Part shown: positions 1 to 7,381 of the stretch, in pieces | Numbering within the stretch: the first letter of the stretch is position 1 | How the letters are laid out: each line of letters opens with the position of its first letter | Origin: Metaclostridioides mangenotii | Lineage (GTDB): Bacteria; Bacillota; Clostridia; Peptostreptococcales; Peptostreptococcaceae | Direction of reading: 5' to 3' | Assembly: GCF_017873185.1 (NCBI RefSeq) | Contig: NZ_JAGGJX010000002.1 | Span: 124,001 to 188,000, forward strand | Length of the DNA stretch: 64,000 bases | Translations under genes and position numbers: made by a program | Notes under the pieces: model-generated | Told to the model about the DNA's origin: nothing | The model's input: the letters and a program-made list of their open reading frames with translations, nothing else | Databases searched by the model: none

Positions 1-1
1 A

Positions 2-487
2 GAGTACTTAAATAAAAATCATAAAATTAATATAAGCATAGACAATATAAAAAGCGGGCTACTTAAAACAGAGTGGCCAGGTAGAATTGAAGTTATAAAA
101 GAAAAACCTCTATTTATAATAGATGGAGCTCACAATTTAGATGGAGCAAAGTCCTTGGCTAAAGTGTTAGAAAAGAACTTTTCGGGTAAAAAAGGTATTT
201 TGATTATAGGGATGTTGAAGGACAAAGACGTGGACAGTGTCTTAGAAGTATTAACTCCATATTTTAAAAAGGTAGTAGCTACATATCCTGTAAGTGATAG
301 ATCTATGGAAACGGAATTACTAAAAGAAAAGATTTCTAAATATGTAGAAGATGTTGTTGCAATTGAAAATATAAATAACGCTGTAGAATACGCTATTGGT
401 AAATCAAATGAAGACGATGTAATAATTGCAGCAGGATCATTATATATGATAGGTTCGATTAGAACAATAATAAAAGAAGAAAATTAA
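2..487 (+). CDS. folC: Folylpolyglutamate synthase, C-terminal part (5' end outside window)
   Basis: This is the C-terminal part of a Mur-ligase-like folylpolyglutamate synthase, which adds glutamate to folates in the cytoplasm. The frame is open from the window start. It shows the WPGRIE motif followed by an IDGAHN motif, which in this family marks the start of the C-terminal ligase domain, and it ends with the usual GSLYMIGSIR segment. The N-terminal ATP-binding domain lies upstream of the window. A 26-base perfect palindrome about 80 bases after the stop could end transcription. The identification rests on motifs that I recognise, and the fragment is intact as far as it can be seen. Confidence 0.9.
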   Translation, partial: EYLNKNHKINISIDNIKSGLLKTEWPGRIEVIKEKPLFIIDGAHNLDGAKSLAKVLEKNFSGKKGILIIGMLKDKDVDSVLEVLTPYFKKVVATYPVSDRSMETELLKEKISKYVEDVVAIENINNAVEYAIGKSNEDDVIIAAGSLYMIGSIRTIIKEEN

Positions 488-566
488 TGCCTAGAAGTAC
501 AGGCAATTACAGATAAGTAAGATAAGTATAAAGTTAAATAAAAATTATACAGTAAAAATAAAAAAA

Positions 567-592
567 CAGTCACTTTAATATTAAAGTGACTG
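567..592 (-). terminator. Rho-independent terminator of the TSCPD gene
   Basis: A perfect 13-bp palindrome overlaps the stop codon of the minus-strand TSCPD gene. Read on the minus strand it is followed by a T-rich run (bases 566 downward). It may also stop folC transcripts coming from the other side. Confidence 0.8.
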
Positions 593-826
593 ATTTATTG
601 CTTTTGATAGCTGGTCTGGACATGAAGTCGATTTATCACCACAGTGAATTCCTTCAAGTTTAGTAGCTACATCTTTTGCGTCTTGTCCAATTATTAGGCT
701 CTTTAGTCCTGATAAATTTCCACTACATCCGCCGATAAATTCAGCGCTTGTAATTATATTGTCTTCATCCACTTCAAAACTCATTTCTCTGCAACATACT
801 CCAGATGGTTTAAAAACTATTTTCAT
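581..826 (-). CDS. TSCPD-domain protein (TIGR03905-type)
   Basis: This 81-residue protein ends in a TSCPD motif (residues 67-71), the signature of a small domain also found at the C-terminus of some class II ribonucleotide reductases. It has several cysteines (a CC pair at 11-12, then others near 34, 62 and 69), which suggests metal or nucleotide-related binding. Stand-alone forms are common in Clostridia and their function is not established. The gene is monocistronic, faces folC convergently, and has its own terminator hairpin overlapping the stop. The family assignment is firm; the role is unknown. Confidence 0.8.
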   Translation of the reverse strand: MKIVFKPSGVCCREMSFEVDEDNIITSAEFIGGCSGNLSGLKSLIIGQDAKDVATKLEGIHCGDKSTSCPDQLSKAINQSL

Positions 827-989
827 TATTAAGTCTCCAATTCTATGATATTTTTATATATTGATATTAACATGATACCAACTTAATTATATTATTGCAA
901 ATTAAATTAATTGATAACATTATTGCCTTTGATATCATATTTATTTAAGTATGTATATATAATTTAGGGGTTGTGAGAGGAGGTTTAAC

Positions 990-1856
990 TTGAAAATTTA
1001 TATTTCTAATTATTTGTCAAAGAGCATAAGTGTAATAGACAGAAAAACACTAGAATTAGAAAGAGAGATTCTCCTTGACGAAAATATTTACCCTCATCAT
1101 TTTTGCATTGATAAAGATAAAGACTATATCTATGTGCCAAGTCTTACTGATGGAGTACTGTACGTTTTAGATTTATCGAGTGGGAAAGTTGTTGAGAGTG
1201 CATCGATAGGAGGAAGCTTAAATCAAATTTTGCTAAATGATGACGATATATTTATATCCAATGGAGATTCAGACAGCATTTATGTATTAAACAGATCGAC
1301 ACTTGAACCTGTGGCTGTTATAAAAGTTGGTGAGATGCCACATGGATTTGATTTTAGTAAAAGAGATAAGAAGTTGTATGTTCCATCTAATGACTCCATC
1401 TCATGTATAGATATGATAGATAAATATGTAGAAAAAAGTGTAACTGTAAATTATAAACTGTGGCATTTGAGGTTAGATCATTTAAATGGAGATATGTATG
1501 TTCCAACTCTTGATGGAAAAGTTGTGATATTTAATAAAATTAATCTACAGATTAAAGAAGTAATGGATAATTTCCTATTGCCTGTAGAAGTTAGGTTTAA
1601 TTATAGTAGAGATAAGATATATATAACAGATTTAGGATATGGATGTGTAAAAATATTTGATTATAAAACTAGAGAACAAATTGACGATATAGGCGTGAAC
1701 GGAGTTCCTCAAGGTCTTGCAATACCGGAAGATGAAGAAATTCTTTTGGTGTCGGATACGAATAGAAACTGTATTAATGTATACGAAACCCATAATCACA
1801 GTTTACTAAAGACTATTAAAGTAGGCAAAGAGCCTACAGCTATATTGTGTCTGTAG
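990..1856 (+). CDS. YVTN/YncE-like beta-propeller protein
   Basis: The 288-residue product is built of repeated blades of about 40 residues with motifs such as IYISNYLSKSISVID, YVPSLTDGVLYVLD and LLVSDTNRNCINVYE, the pattern of the YVTN/YncE family of beta-propellers. The start is TTG at 990, chosen because AGAGGAGGT lies 6-14 bases upstream and no ATG fits. There is no signal peptide or membrane segment, so it is probably cytoplasmic. The 3' end overlaps the convergent DUF4364 gene by 17 bases. The substrate or partner is unknown; such proteins usually serve as binding scaffolds. Confidence 0.75.
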   Translation: MKIYISNYLSKSISVIDRKTLELEREILLDENIYPHHFCIDKDKDYIYVPSLTDGVLYVLDLSSGKVVESASIGGSLNQILLNDDDIFISNGDSDSIYVLNRSTLEPVAVIKVGEMPHGFDFSKRDKKLYVPSNDSISCIDMIDKYVEKSVTVNYKLWHLRLDHLNGDMYVPTLDGKVVIFNKINLQIKEVMDNFLLPVEVRFNYSRDKIYITDLGYGCVKIFDYKTREQIDDIGVNGVPQGLAIPEDEEILLVSDTNRNCINVYETHNHSLLKTIKVGKEPTAILCL

Positions 1857-1860
1857 GCTC
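1830..1860. terminator. Hairpin in the overlap of two convergent genes
   Basis: A perfect 10-bp stem (GAGCCTACAG and its complement) with an 11-base loop sits where the two convergent coding ends overlap. It lacks a long T-run on either side, so a shared bidirectional terminator is likely but not certain. Confidence 0.45.
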
Positions 1861-2403
1861 ATTTGTATCACGAACAAGTAAGTCAATTACCTGAGCGTAC
1901 ATGTAAGAAGCATTGTTTTTCCAATTGTTACAAATTAGATTTGCCTGTTTCTGAGACGAAACATTTAAATTTAAATCTATTAAATTCGATTGATTTTCTA
2001 TAACTCTTAGATTTACGATAAATTCGTTTTCACTTTGTTTTACAAAGCTCGATTTCACCTGGGTTTCATTTAAAAGACTTTCACCGTTTACATCTATATA
2101 ATGGTCAACTTTTTCAGTTACGTTTTCAGGTATCCTTGTAGAAAAACACTCAAGAGTTTCTAACCCTTTTTGAGTAAGCGTGTAGTACTCTCTGTCGTTT
2201 TTTTTGTGGATCTTTAAAAGTTTTGAATCCATCAGTTGAGATAGCATCTGTTGAAGTGAAAAATAATTTATCATTTCTGTCTCAAGAACAACTTGTGTTA
2301 TTTGAGAGTTAGTCAAATCAGTTTTAATTTTCCTTAAAATATATAAAACTAAAAGCTTGTGGTATGCTAATTCCTCAGATGAGTTTTCAAACATACTTAT
2401 CAT
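1840..2403 (-). CDS. DUF4364 family protein (winged-helix regulator-like)
   Basis: This 187-residue protein matches the DUF4364 family of Clostridia. The N-terminal 90 residues look like a winged helix (LLVLYILRKIKTDLTNSQIT, then YYTLTQKGLETLECF as the wing and following helix), and the C-terminal half is a beta-rich domain of unknown role. It probably binds DNA, but no target is known. It is transcribed alone on the minus strand, converging with the beta-propeller gene. The family call is confident; regulatory function is inferred from the fold pattern. Confidence 0.8.
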   Translation of the reverse strand: MISMFENSSEELAYHKLLVLYILRKIKTDLTNSQITQVVLETEMINYFSLQQMLSQLMDSKLLKIHKKNDREYYTLTQKGLETLECFSTRIPENVTEKVDHYIDVNGESLLNETQVKSSFVKQSENEFIVNLRVIENQSNLIDLNLNVSSQKQANLICNNWKNNASYMYAQVIDLLVRDTNEPTDTI

Positions 2404-2500
2404 CCTCCAAAACTATTTTACAATCTATTATTATATTAAACTAAAAAGTGAAAAATTGAAAGTACATTTTAATGATAATTCATAATGTTTGTTAAAGATA

Positions 2501-2533
2501 AAAAATAGGGTACCTAAAAGGTACCCTATTTTT
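2501..2533 (-). terminator. Terminator of the spore protein gene
   Basis: A 14-bp perfect stem around GGTACC with a 5-base loop, whose A/T-rich outer arms supply the T-run on the minus strand. It lies 17 bases past the stop of the minus-strand spore protein gene. Confidence 0.85.
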
Positions 2534-2550
2534 CCTGGATGTCAAAATTA

Positions 2551-2775
2551 CTACTTATTCCAGTTATTTTCAGCCAATTGTTTTTCACCCATTTCAACTA
2601 ATCTCTTAGTCATATATCCACCAACATATCCATTCACTCTAGATGGTAAATTACCTTTATCTATATTATCGTAGTTAGATAAACCTAATTCATTAGCTAT
2701 TTCCAATTTCATTTGGTTTAAAGCAGCTTTGGCTTCAGGTACAACTGTTCTGTTGTTTGAACTTGAATTTGTCAT
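2551..2775 (-). CDS. Small acid-soluble spore protein, alpha/beta type
   Basis: The 74-residue product has the two family signatures of alpha/beta SASPs: a central KLEIANELG segment, around which the germination protease cuts, and the C-terminal GYVGGYMTKRLVEMGEKQL segment. These proteins coat and protect DNA in the dormant spore and supply amino acids on germination. A strong AGGAGG lies about 8 bases before the ATG, and a terminator follows the stop. The gene shows that the organism forms endospores. Expression is expected in the forespore under sigma-G, although I did not identify the promoter. Confidence 0.93.
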   Translation of the reverse strand: MTNSSSNNRTVVPEAKAALNQMKLEIANELGLSNYDNIDKGNLPSRVNGYVGGYMTKRLVEMGEKQLAENNWNK

Positions 2776-3002
2776 AGTAATTATCCTCCTTAATTGATGT
2801 CAACAACACTTTTATAAAAGAGATATCAAGCTTGTAAACGATGTTGTATGAAATGCATGCTTAAATTGTCCAAGAACATACTTTTTACGATGGTGCCTGA
2901 CAACTTTTTTATCAATGTGATGTTAATAGTAATTTGTCCAAATGAAATGCAATATATACTGAGAAAGATAGGTAATAATGTAAAAAAAATTAAAAATTAA
3001 AG

Positions 3003-3053
3003 TCATATAACCTATTAATTTAAATTTTAATATTAATTAAATAGGTTATATGA
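3003..3053. repeat. 14-bp inverted repeat in a 347-base gene-free stretch
   Basis: Between the spore protein start and the deacetylase gene (2776-3122) I see no coding potential. The one clear structure is a perfect 14-bp inverted repeat (TCATATAACCTATT and its complement) with a 23-base AT-rich spacer, 70 bases before the deacetylase start. It could be an operator or an RNA hairpin. No gene precedes it on the plus strand, which argues against an ordinary terminator. Confidence 0.6.
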
Positions 3054-3122
3054 ATTAACAGTAATTTTTTGTGCATTTAAAAAATAAGTTTAAATATACG
3101 GTATTTTTAATGGAGGGATTAT

Positions 3123-3884
3123 ATGAGATCAAATTTTAGAAGGACCAAAGTATTGATAAATAGTGTAGTATACTTTTGTATACTTATTGGATTAGTTTTT
3201 TCTTTTTCTTATGGTATTAAATACTTTAATGATGTAAATGATAATTCTAAAATGGCGATTTATAGAGTTGATACTAATGAAAAAAAAATTGCCATTACTT
3301 TTGATGTTGCATGGGGTACTGATAATATAGATAAAATAATGGATATTTTGGAAAAGCACAATGTAAAAGCAACATTCTTCTTAGTTGGAAGCTGGATAGA
3401 TGACAATAAGGAGTACACAAAAAAAATATCTGCAAACGGTCATGAGTTAGGTAGCCATTCGAATACACATGCAAATATTAAAGAGATTTCAAAAAAAGAC
3501 ATTGAAAATGAATTAGAAACTACTAGAACAAAAATAAAAGAAGTAACTGGTGTAGACACAATGCTTTTTAGACCACCTTATGGAGATACAGATTCTAAGT
3601 CTTTAAAAGTATGTGAAGAACTTGGATATAAAGTAGTAAAATGGGATTTGGATTCAACAGACTGGAAGGAAATAGGCGCAAATCATGTAATTGAAAAAGT
3701 TGTAAAGGATGTTAGACCTGGATCTATTATACTTTTTCACGCCGATGTTGAAGGAGTAGAAAACTATTTGGATACAATTCTTACTACACTTGAAAGAGAT
3801 GGATATAAAATAGATAACGTGTCAAATGTTATATATAAAGATAATTACACAGTAGATTCGAATGGCGAACAGAAGCGAAAATAA
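3123..3884 (+). CDS. Polysaccharide deacetylase, PdaB-like (sporulation type)
   Basis: This 253-residue protein has one N-terminal membrane segment (about residues 11-31) and a NodB-type deacetylase domain (about 55-240) expected to act outside the membrane on peptidoglycan or another glycan. Motifs seen are TFDVAW (59-64), where the second aspartate of the usual TFDDG is replaced as in PdaB/YbaN-type proteins, the metal-site SHSNTH (111-116), and RPPYG (150-154). PdaB of Bacillus is needed for spore cortex stability. An AGGG ribosome site precedes the ATG, and the gene is monocistronic. The DVAW motif supports the PdaB subfamily. Confidence 0.85.
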   Translation: MRSNFRRTKVLINSVVYFCILIGLVFSFSYGIKYFNDVNDNSKMAIYRVDTNEKKIAITFDVAWGTDNIDKIMDILEKHNVKATFFLVGSWIDDNKEYTKKISANGHELGSHSNTHANIKEISKKDIENELETTRTKIKEVTGVDTMLFRPPYGDTDSKSLKVCEELGYKVVKWDLDSTDWKEIGANHVIEKVVKDVRPGSIILFHADVEGVENYLDTILTTLERDGYKIDNVSNVIYKDNYTVDSNGEQKRK

Positions 3885-3972
3885 ATAATTAATAGCAAGA
3901 AATCTATTTTTTATATTTTTACTGTAGATTGTGTTAAAATTAAAGTATACATCAATCGGGGGAGGGAAAGTT

Positions 3973-5730
3973 ATGTTTTCTATTCCAGAAGTAAAAAAAG
4001 TAGAAGAAGTAATGGATTTGAAAATCGCATCTGTAAATACTAATTTGTCTATTCAAGATGTTATAAACGAAATGATAAGGACAAATAGAAAAACTTTAGT
4101 TGTAATAGATGGCCAGAAAGATTTAAAGGGTATTATATCTATGACTGATATACATCATCTAGATAACCGTAAAGAGAGCAAAAGCAAAACAGTAGATCAA
4201 GTTATGAAGAAAAATGTGATCACTGTAGAAAAAGGAATTAATCTCGACGAGTGTAGAGACCTAATGATAAAGAATGAAATAGGTATACTTCCTGTAATGG
4301 AAGATAAAAAGATTATTGGAGTGCTGACACAAGAGCATATCAGAGACTATCTTTACATGAATTTAGAAGACTATGGAATAACTTTGAAGTATATCATAGG
4401 CGAGATAAAAGAAGGTATATGCGCTATAAATAAAGAGGGCGTAGTAATACTATGGAATAAATTTATGGAAGAGCGTTACAATATTAAATCTGAAGAAATA
4501 GTTGGAAGTAAGATGAGCGATTTTTTAGAGGGAACGGTCTCTGAAAAAGTACTGAATACTAAGAAGAGCATGAGCGATGTATACTACACATATAAAAAGA
4601 AGGGAATGCACGGACTTGTTCATGCTAAACCTATATTTTTCAAAGATGAATTTATTGGAGTTGTCTGTACGGAAGTCGATGTAACTGAAGCTAAAAATTT
4701 ATCAATAGAACTAGAGCAAACTCACGATAAGTTGAAATACCTACAAGATGAGGTTAAAAACCTATCAAAGGGAAGTTTTAACGATATATTAGGAAAAAGT
4801 TACAAACTAGAAAAGGCTAAGTCAATTGCAAAACAAGTCGCAAAGACCAACAGTAGTATATTTATTTGCGGAGAAAGTGGTACGGGAAAAGAAGTTTTTT
4901 CTAGAGCAATCCACGATTACAGCAATAGAAAAGGCCAATTTATACCAGTTAACTGTAGTGCTATTCCAAATGAACTATTTGAAAGTGAGTTTTTTGGATA
5001 CGAATCAGGTGCATTTACAGGAGCAAGCAAGAAGGGGAAGTCTGGAATTTTCGAATTAGCCAGAGATGGAACAGTATTTTTGGATGAGATTGCAGATTTA
5101 CCGTTAAATATGCAGGCGAAACTTCTTAGGGTGCTTCAAGAAAAGGAAATTAGAAGAATCGGTGGGGATACTACAATAAAAATAAATGTAAGGGTTATAT
5201 CTGCCACTAACAAAGATCTTGAGGCCATGGTGAAAGAAGAAACATTTAGAGAAGATCTATACTATAGATTAAATGTAGTAGAAATAAATATACCGCCGCT
5301 TAGAGAACGTAAAGAGGATATAGGTTTGTTAGTACACAGTTTTCTAGAGGAAATTTGCTTACAAAATAACAAACCTATTTTAAACATTACTAAGGAAGCG
5401 TTTGAAGTATTAGAAGCTTGCAGGTGGAAAGGAAATATAAGGGAGCTTAGAAATACTATTGAAAATATTGTAGTTCTTTCTAATTCGAATACAATAGATG
5501 TAGATGACCTCCCGAGCTATTTAATCGAGCAGACGAAACAGATAGCTATTGAAGAAGATTATCCTTTAGATTTGACTACAGCCACTCAACAACTAGAGAT
5601 AAAAAATATTAATAAAGCTCTGAAAATGGCTAATGGCAATAAGGCTAAAGCCGCTAAGATATTAAATATACCCAGAACAACACTATATTATAAGATAGAA
5701 CAATACAATATAAAATTCCAGAAAAATTAA
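3973..5730 (+). CDS. prdR: Sigma-54-dependent activator of the proline reductase operon (PrdR-like)
   Basis: This 585-residue enhancer-binding protein has two N-terminal CBS repeats (about 10-135), a PAS-like segment (about 140-240), an AAA+ domain with Walker A GESGTGKE (about 299) and the sigma-54 contact motif GAFTGA (about 345), and a C-terminal Fis-type helix-turn-helix ending in KAAKILNIPRTTLYYKI. I chose the ATG at 3973 because GGGGGAGGG lies just upstream; an in-frame ATG at 3931 has none. It sits directly before the -24/-12 promoter of prdC, the position and architecture expected of PrdR, which activates proline reductase genes in response to proline. The ligand of the CBS/PAS part is not visible from sequence. 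Confidence 0.88.
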   Translation: MFSIPEVKKVEEVMDLKIASVNTNLSIQDVINEMIRTNRKTLVVIDGQKDLKGIISMTDIHHLDNRKESKSKTVDQVMKKNVITVEKGINLDECRDLMIKNEIGILPVMEDKKIIGVLTQEHIRDYLYMNLEDYGITLKYIIGEIKEGICAINKEGVVILWNKFMEERYNIKSEEIVGSKMSDFLEGTVSEKVLNTKKSMSDVYYTYKKKGMHGLVHAKPIFFKDEFIGVVCTEVDVTEAKNLSIELEQTHDKLKYLQDEVKNLSKGSFNDILGKSYKLEKAKSIAKQVAKTNSSIFICGESGTGKEVFSRAIHDYSNRKGQFIPVNCSAIPNELFESEFFGYESGAFTGASKKGKSGIFELARDGTVFLDEIADLPLNMQAKLLRVLQEKEIRRIGGDTTIKINVRVISATNKDLEAMVKEETFREDLYYRLNVVEINIPPLRERKEDIGLLVHSFLEEICLQNNKPILNITKEAFEVLEACRWKGNIRELRNTIENIVVLSNSNTIDVDDLPSYLIEQTKQIAIEEDYPLDLTTATQQLEIKNINKALKMANGNKAKAAKILNIPRTTLYYKIEQYNIKFQKN

Positions 5731-5732
5731 AA

Positions 5733-5867
5733 TGTCGAAAAATAGACATATGACTAATTCTTGACGAAATATGAAAAAAAATTAACGATCTAGTAAATTC
5801 ATGGGTTTGACGATTTTTTATCAATAAATTTGATCATTAATACAACAAAAGTGTCCAAAATCCGACA
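5733..5867 (+). promoter_or_regulatory. Two TGTC-N8-GACA sites, candidate PrdR enhancer
   Basis: The prdR-prdC intergenic region (5731-6067) holds two copies of an inverted motif with identical spacing, TGTC-N8-GACA, at 5733-5748 and 5852-5867, centres 119 bases apart. They lie about 270 and 150 bases before the -24 element, a normal distance for an enhancer bound by a sigma-54 activator. Binding by PrdR is my inference. Confidence 0.5.
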
Positions 5868-6018
5868 AAATGACCCTGTAAAGACTAGAATCTCTAATGA
5901 TTTATTTCGTTAAATTTATGATGAAATTAAAAAAGGAAAAATTTAAAATATAGCAAACACCTTAATAAATGCTATAATATAAAATGTCACTATAGAAAAA
6001 AACTTTAACTGATGAAGT

Positions 6019-6035
6019 TGGCACGCAAGTTGCTT
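6019..6035 (+). promoter_or_regulatory. Sigma-54 (-24/-12) promoter of prdC
   Basis: TGGCAC-N5-TTGCTT matches the sigma-54 consensus at every conserved position, with GG at 6020-6021 and GC at 6032-6033. Transcription should start near 6045, about 20 bases before the prdC ribosome site. Confidence 0.92.
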
Positions 6036-6067
6036 AATATATTCTGTAGTGATAAATTTAGGAGGGG

Positions 6068-7363
6068 GTGATTACAATCGTACTTAGATTAGAACTAAGA
6101 CAACACGTAGGAGCACCATGTAAACCAATCGTTGAAGTAGGACAATCTGTTAAAAAAGGACAACTTATTGCTGAACCAACGGGACTTGGAGCCAATATTC
6201 ACTCAAGTGTATATGGTAAAGTAGTGGACATTACAGATGCTTCTATATTTATAGAGGCTGATGAAGATCAACCTGAAGAATTTGTAAAAATAAAAGATAC
6301 TGACACTTACCTAGAAGCTATACAAGAAGCAGGTGTAGTTGGATCAGGAGGAGCAGGATTCCCTACTCATGTTAAATTAAAAGGTGAATTACCTGGTGGA
6401 GTAGTTATAGCAAACGCCGCTGAGTGTGAACCAATTCTTGAACACAACATGAGATTCATGGAACAGCACCCAGAAGTAATAGTTAAAGGTTTAAAATACA
6501 TGCTTGAAATTACAAAAGCTGATAAGGCGTATATAGCTATAAAGAAACATCATAAAGAAGCTGTCGATGCTTTAGAAAACGCTTGTAAGAACGAGCCTAA
6601 GGTAGAAGTGAAGTTTTTATCTAATATGTACCCAGCTGGTGACGAGAGAGTTATCATAAGAGAACTATTAGGTGTAGAACTTGTACCTGGTCAATTGCCA
6701 CTTGAGGCAAATGCAATAATATCAAATGTTGAGACTATAAAAAATATAGTTGCTGCAATTGAAGATAGAAGACCAGTTATAACTAAAGACTTAACTGTAG
6801 CAGGAAGAGTTAAAGGCGCTGAAAACGAAGGTCATGTATTTTTAGATGTTCCTATAGGGATGCCTGTAAAATACTTTATAGAAGAAGCCGGTGGATTTGT
6901 TAAACCATACGGGGAAATCGTTTTAGGTGGACCTTTCACAGGTAAACACGGTGAAGAAGATAGCCCTGTAGTTAAGACACTTGGTGGAATATTAGTTTCT
7001 ATGCCATTCCCAACAACTAAGAAAAAGTTAGGAATAATTGCATGTGAATGTGGAGCTCAAGAGCAAAGATTAGAAGAAATAGCTTCTATGATGAATGCTG
7101 AAGTAGTTGCAGAAGAAAGATGCAAGAGAATGGTAGAAGTTAATGGAAGATATAGATGTGACTTACCTGGAATCTGTCCAGGACAAGCAGAAACAGTTCT
7201 TAAGCTAAAAAGTCAAGGCGCTGAAGCTGTACTTATAGCTAACTGTGAGGATTGAACTAACACAGTGATGCAAGTGGCACCTAGGTTAGGATTGCCAGTA
7301 TACCATAGTACAGACCATACATTAAGAGCGGCTGGACATAGACTATATAGAAGAAAAAAATAA
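6068..7363 (+). CDS. prdC: Proline reductase electron-transfer selenoprotein PrdC (TGA read as Sec)
   Basis: PrdC resembles RnfC: an N-terminal barrel-sandwich segment (GAPCKPIVEVGQ..., about 10-60), a glycine-rich NADH/FMN-type segment (GSGGAGFPTH), and C-terminal cysteine pairs. It is thought to pass electrons to the proline reductase. The frame meets TGA at 7253-7255 after NCED and then stays open for 35 codons (TNTVMQVAPRLGLPVYH... ) to TAA at 7361-7363. I read the TGA as selenocysteine 396, giving 431 residues, because PrdC is a known selenoprotein in proline-reducing clostridia. The GTG start at 6068 is only two bases past GGAGGG, so the exact start is uncertain. prdA follows 18 bases later. 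Confidence 0.87.
7275..7297 (+). promoter_or_regulatory. Candidate bacterial SECIS hairpin in prdC
   Basis: TGGCA (7275-7279) pairs with TGCCA (7293-7297), and CCT with AGG inside it, leaving an AGGTT apical loop about 27-32 bases past the recoded TGA. Stem, distance and a G-containing loop fit a bacterial SECIS, but the stem is short and untested. Confidence 0.5.
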
Positions 7364-7381
7364 CAGAGGAGGTATTTTAAT

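Noticed and set aside
7253-7255. Stop codon ending prdC early, making the tail a pseudogene
   Set aside because: The frame stays open with sensible protein sequence to 7363, a hairpin follows the TGA, and PrdC is a known selenoprotein.
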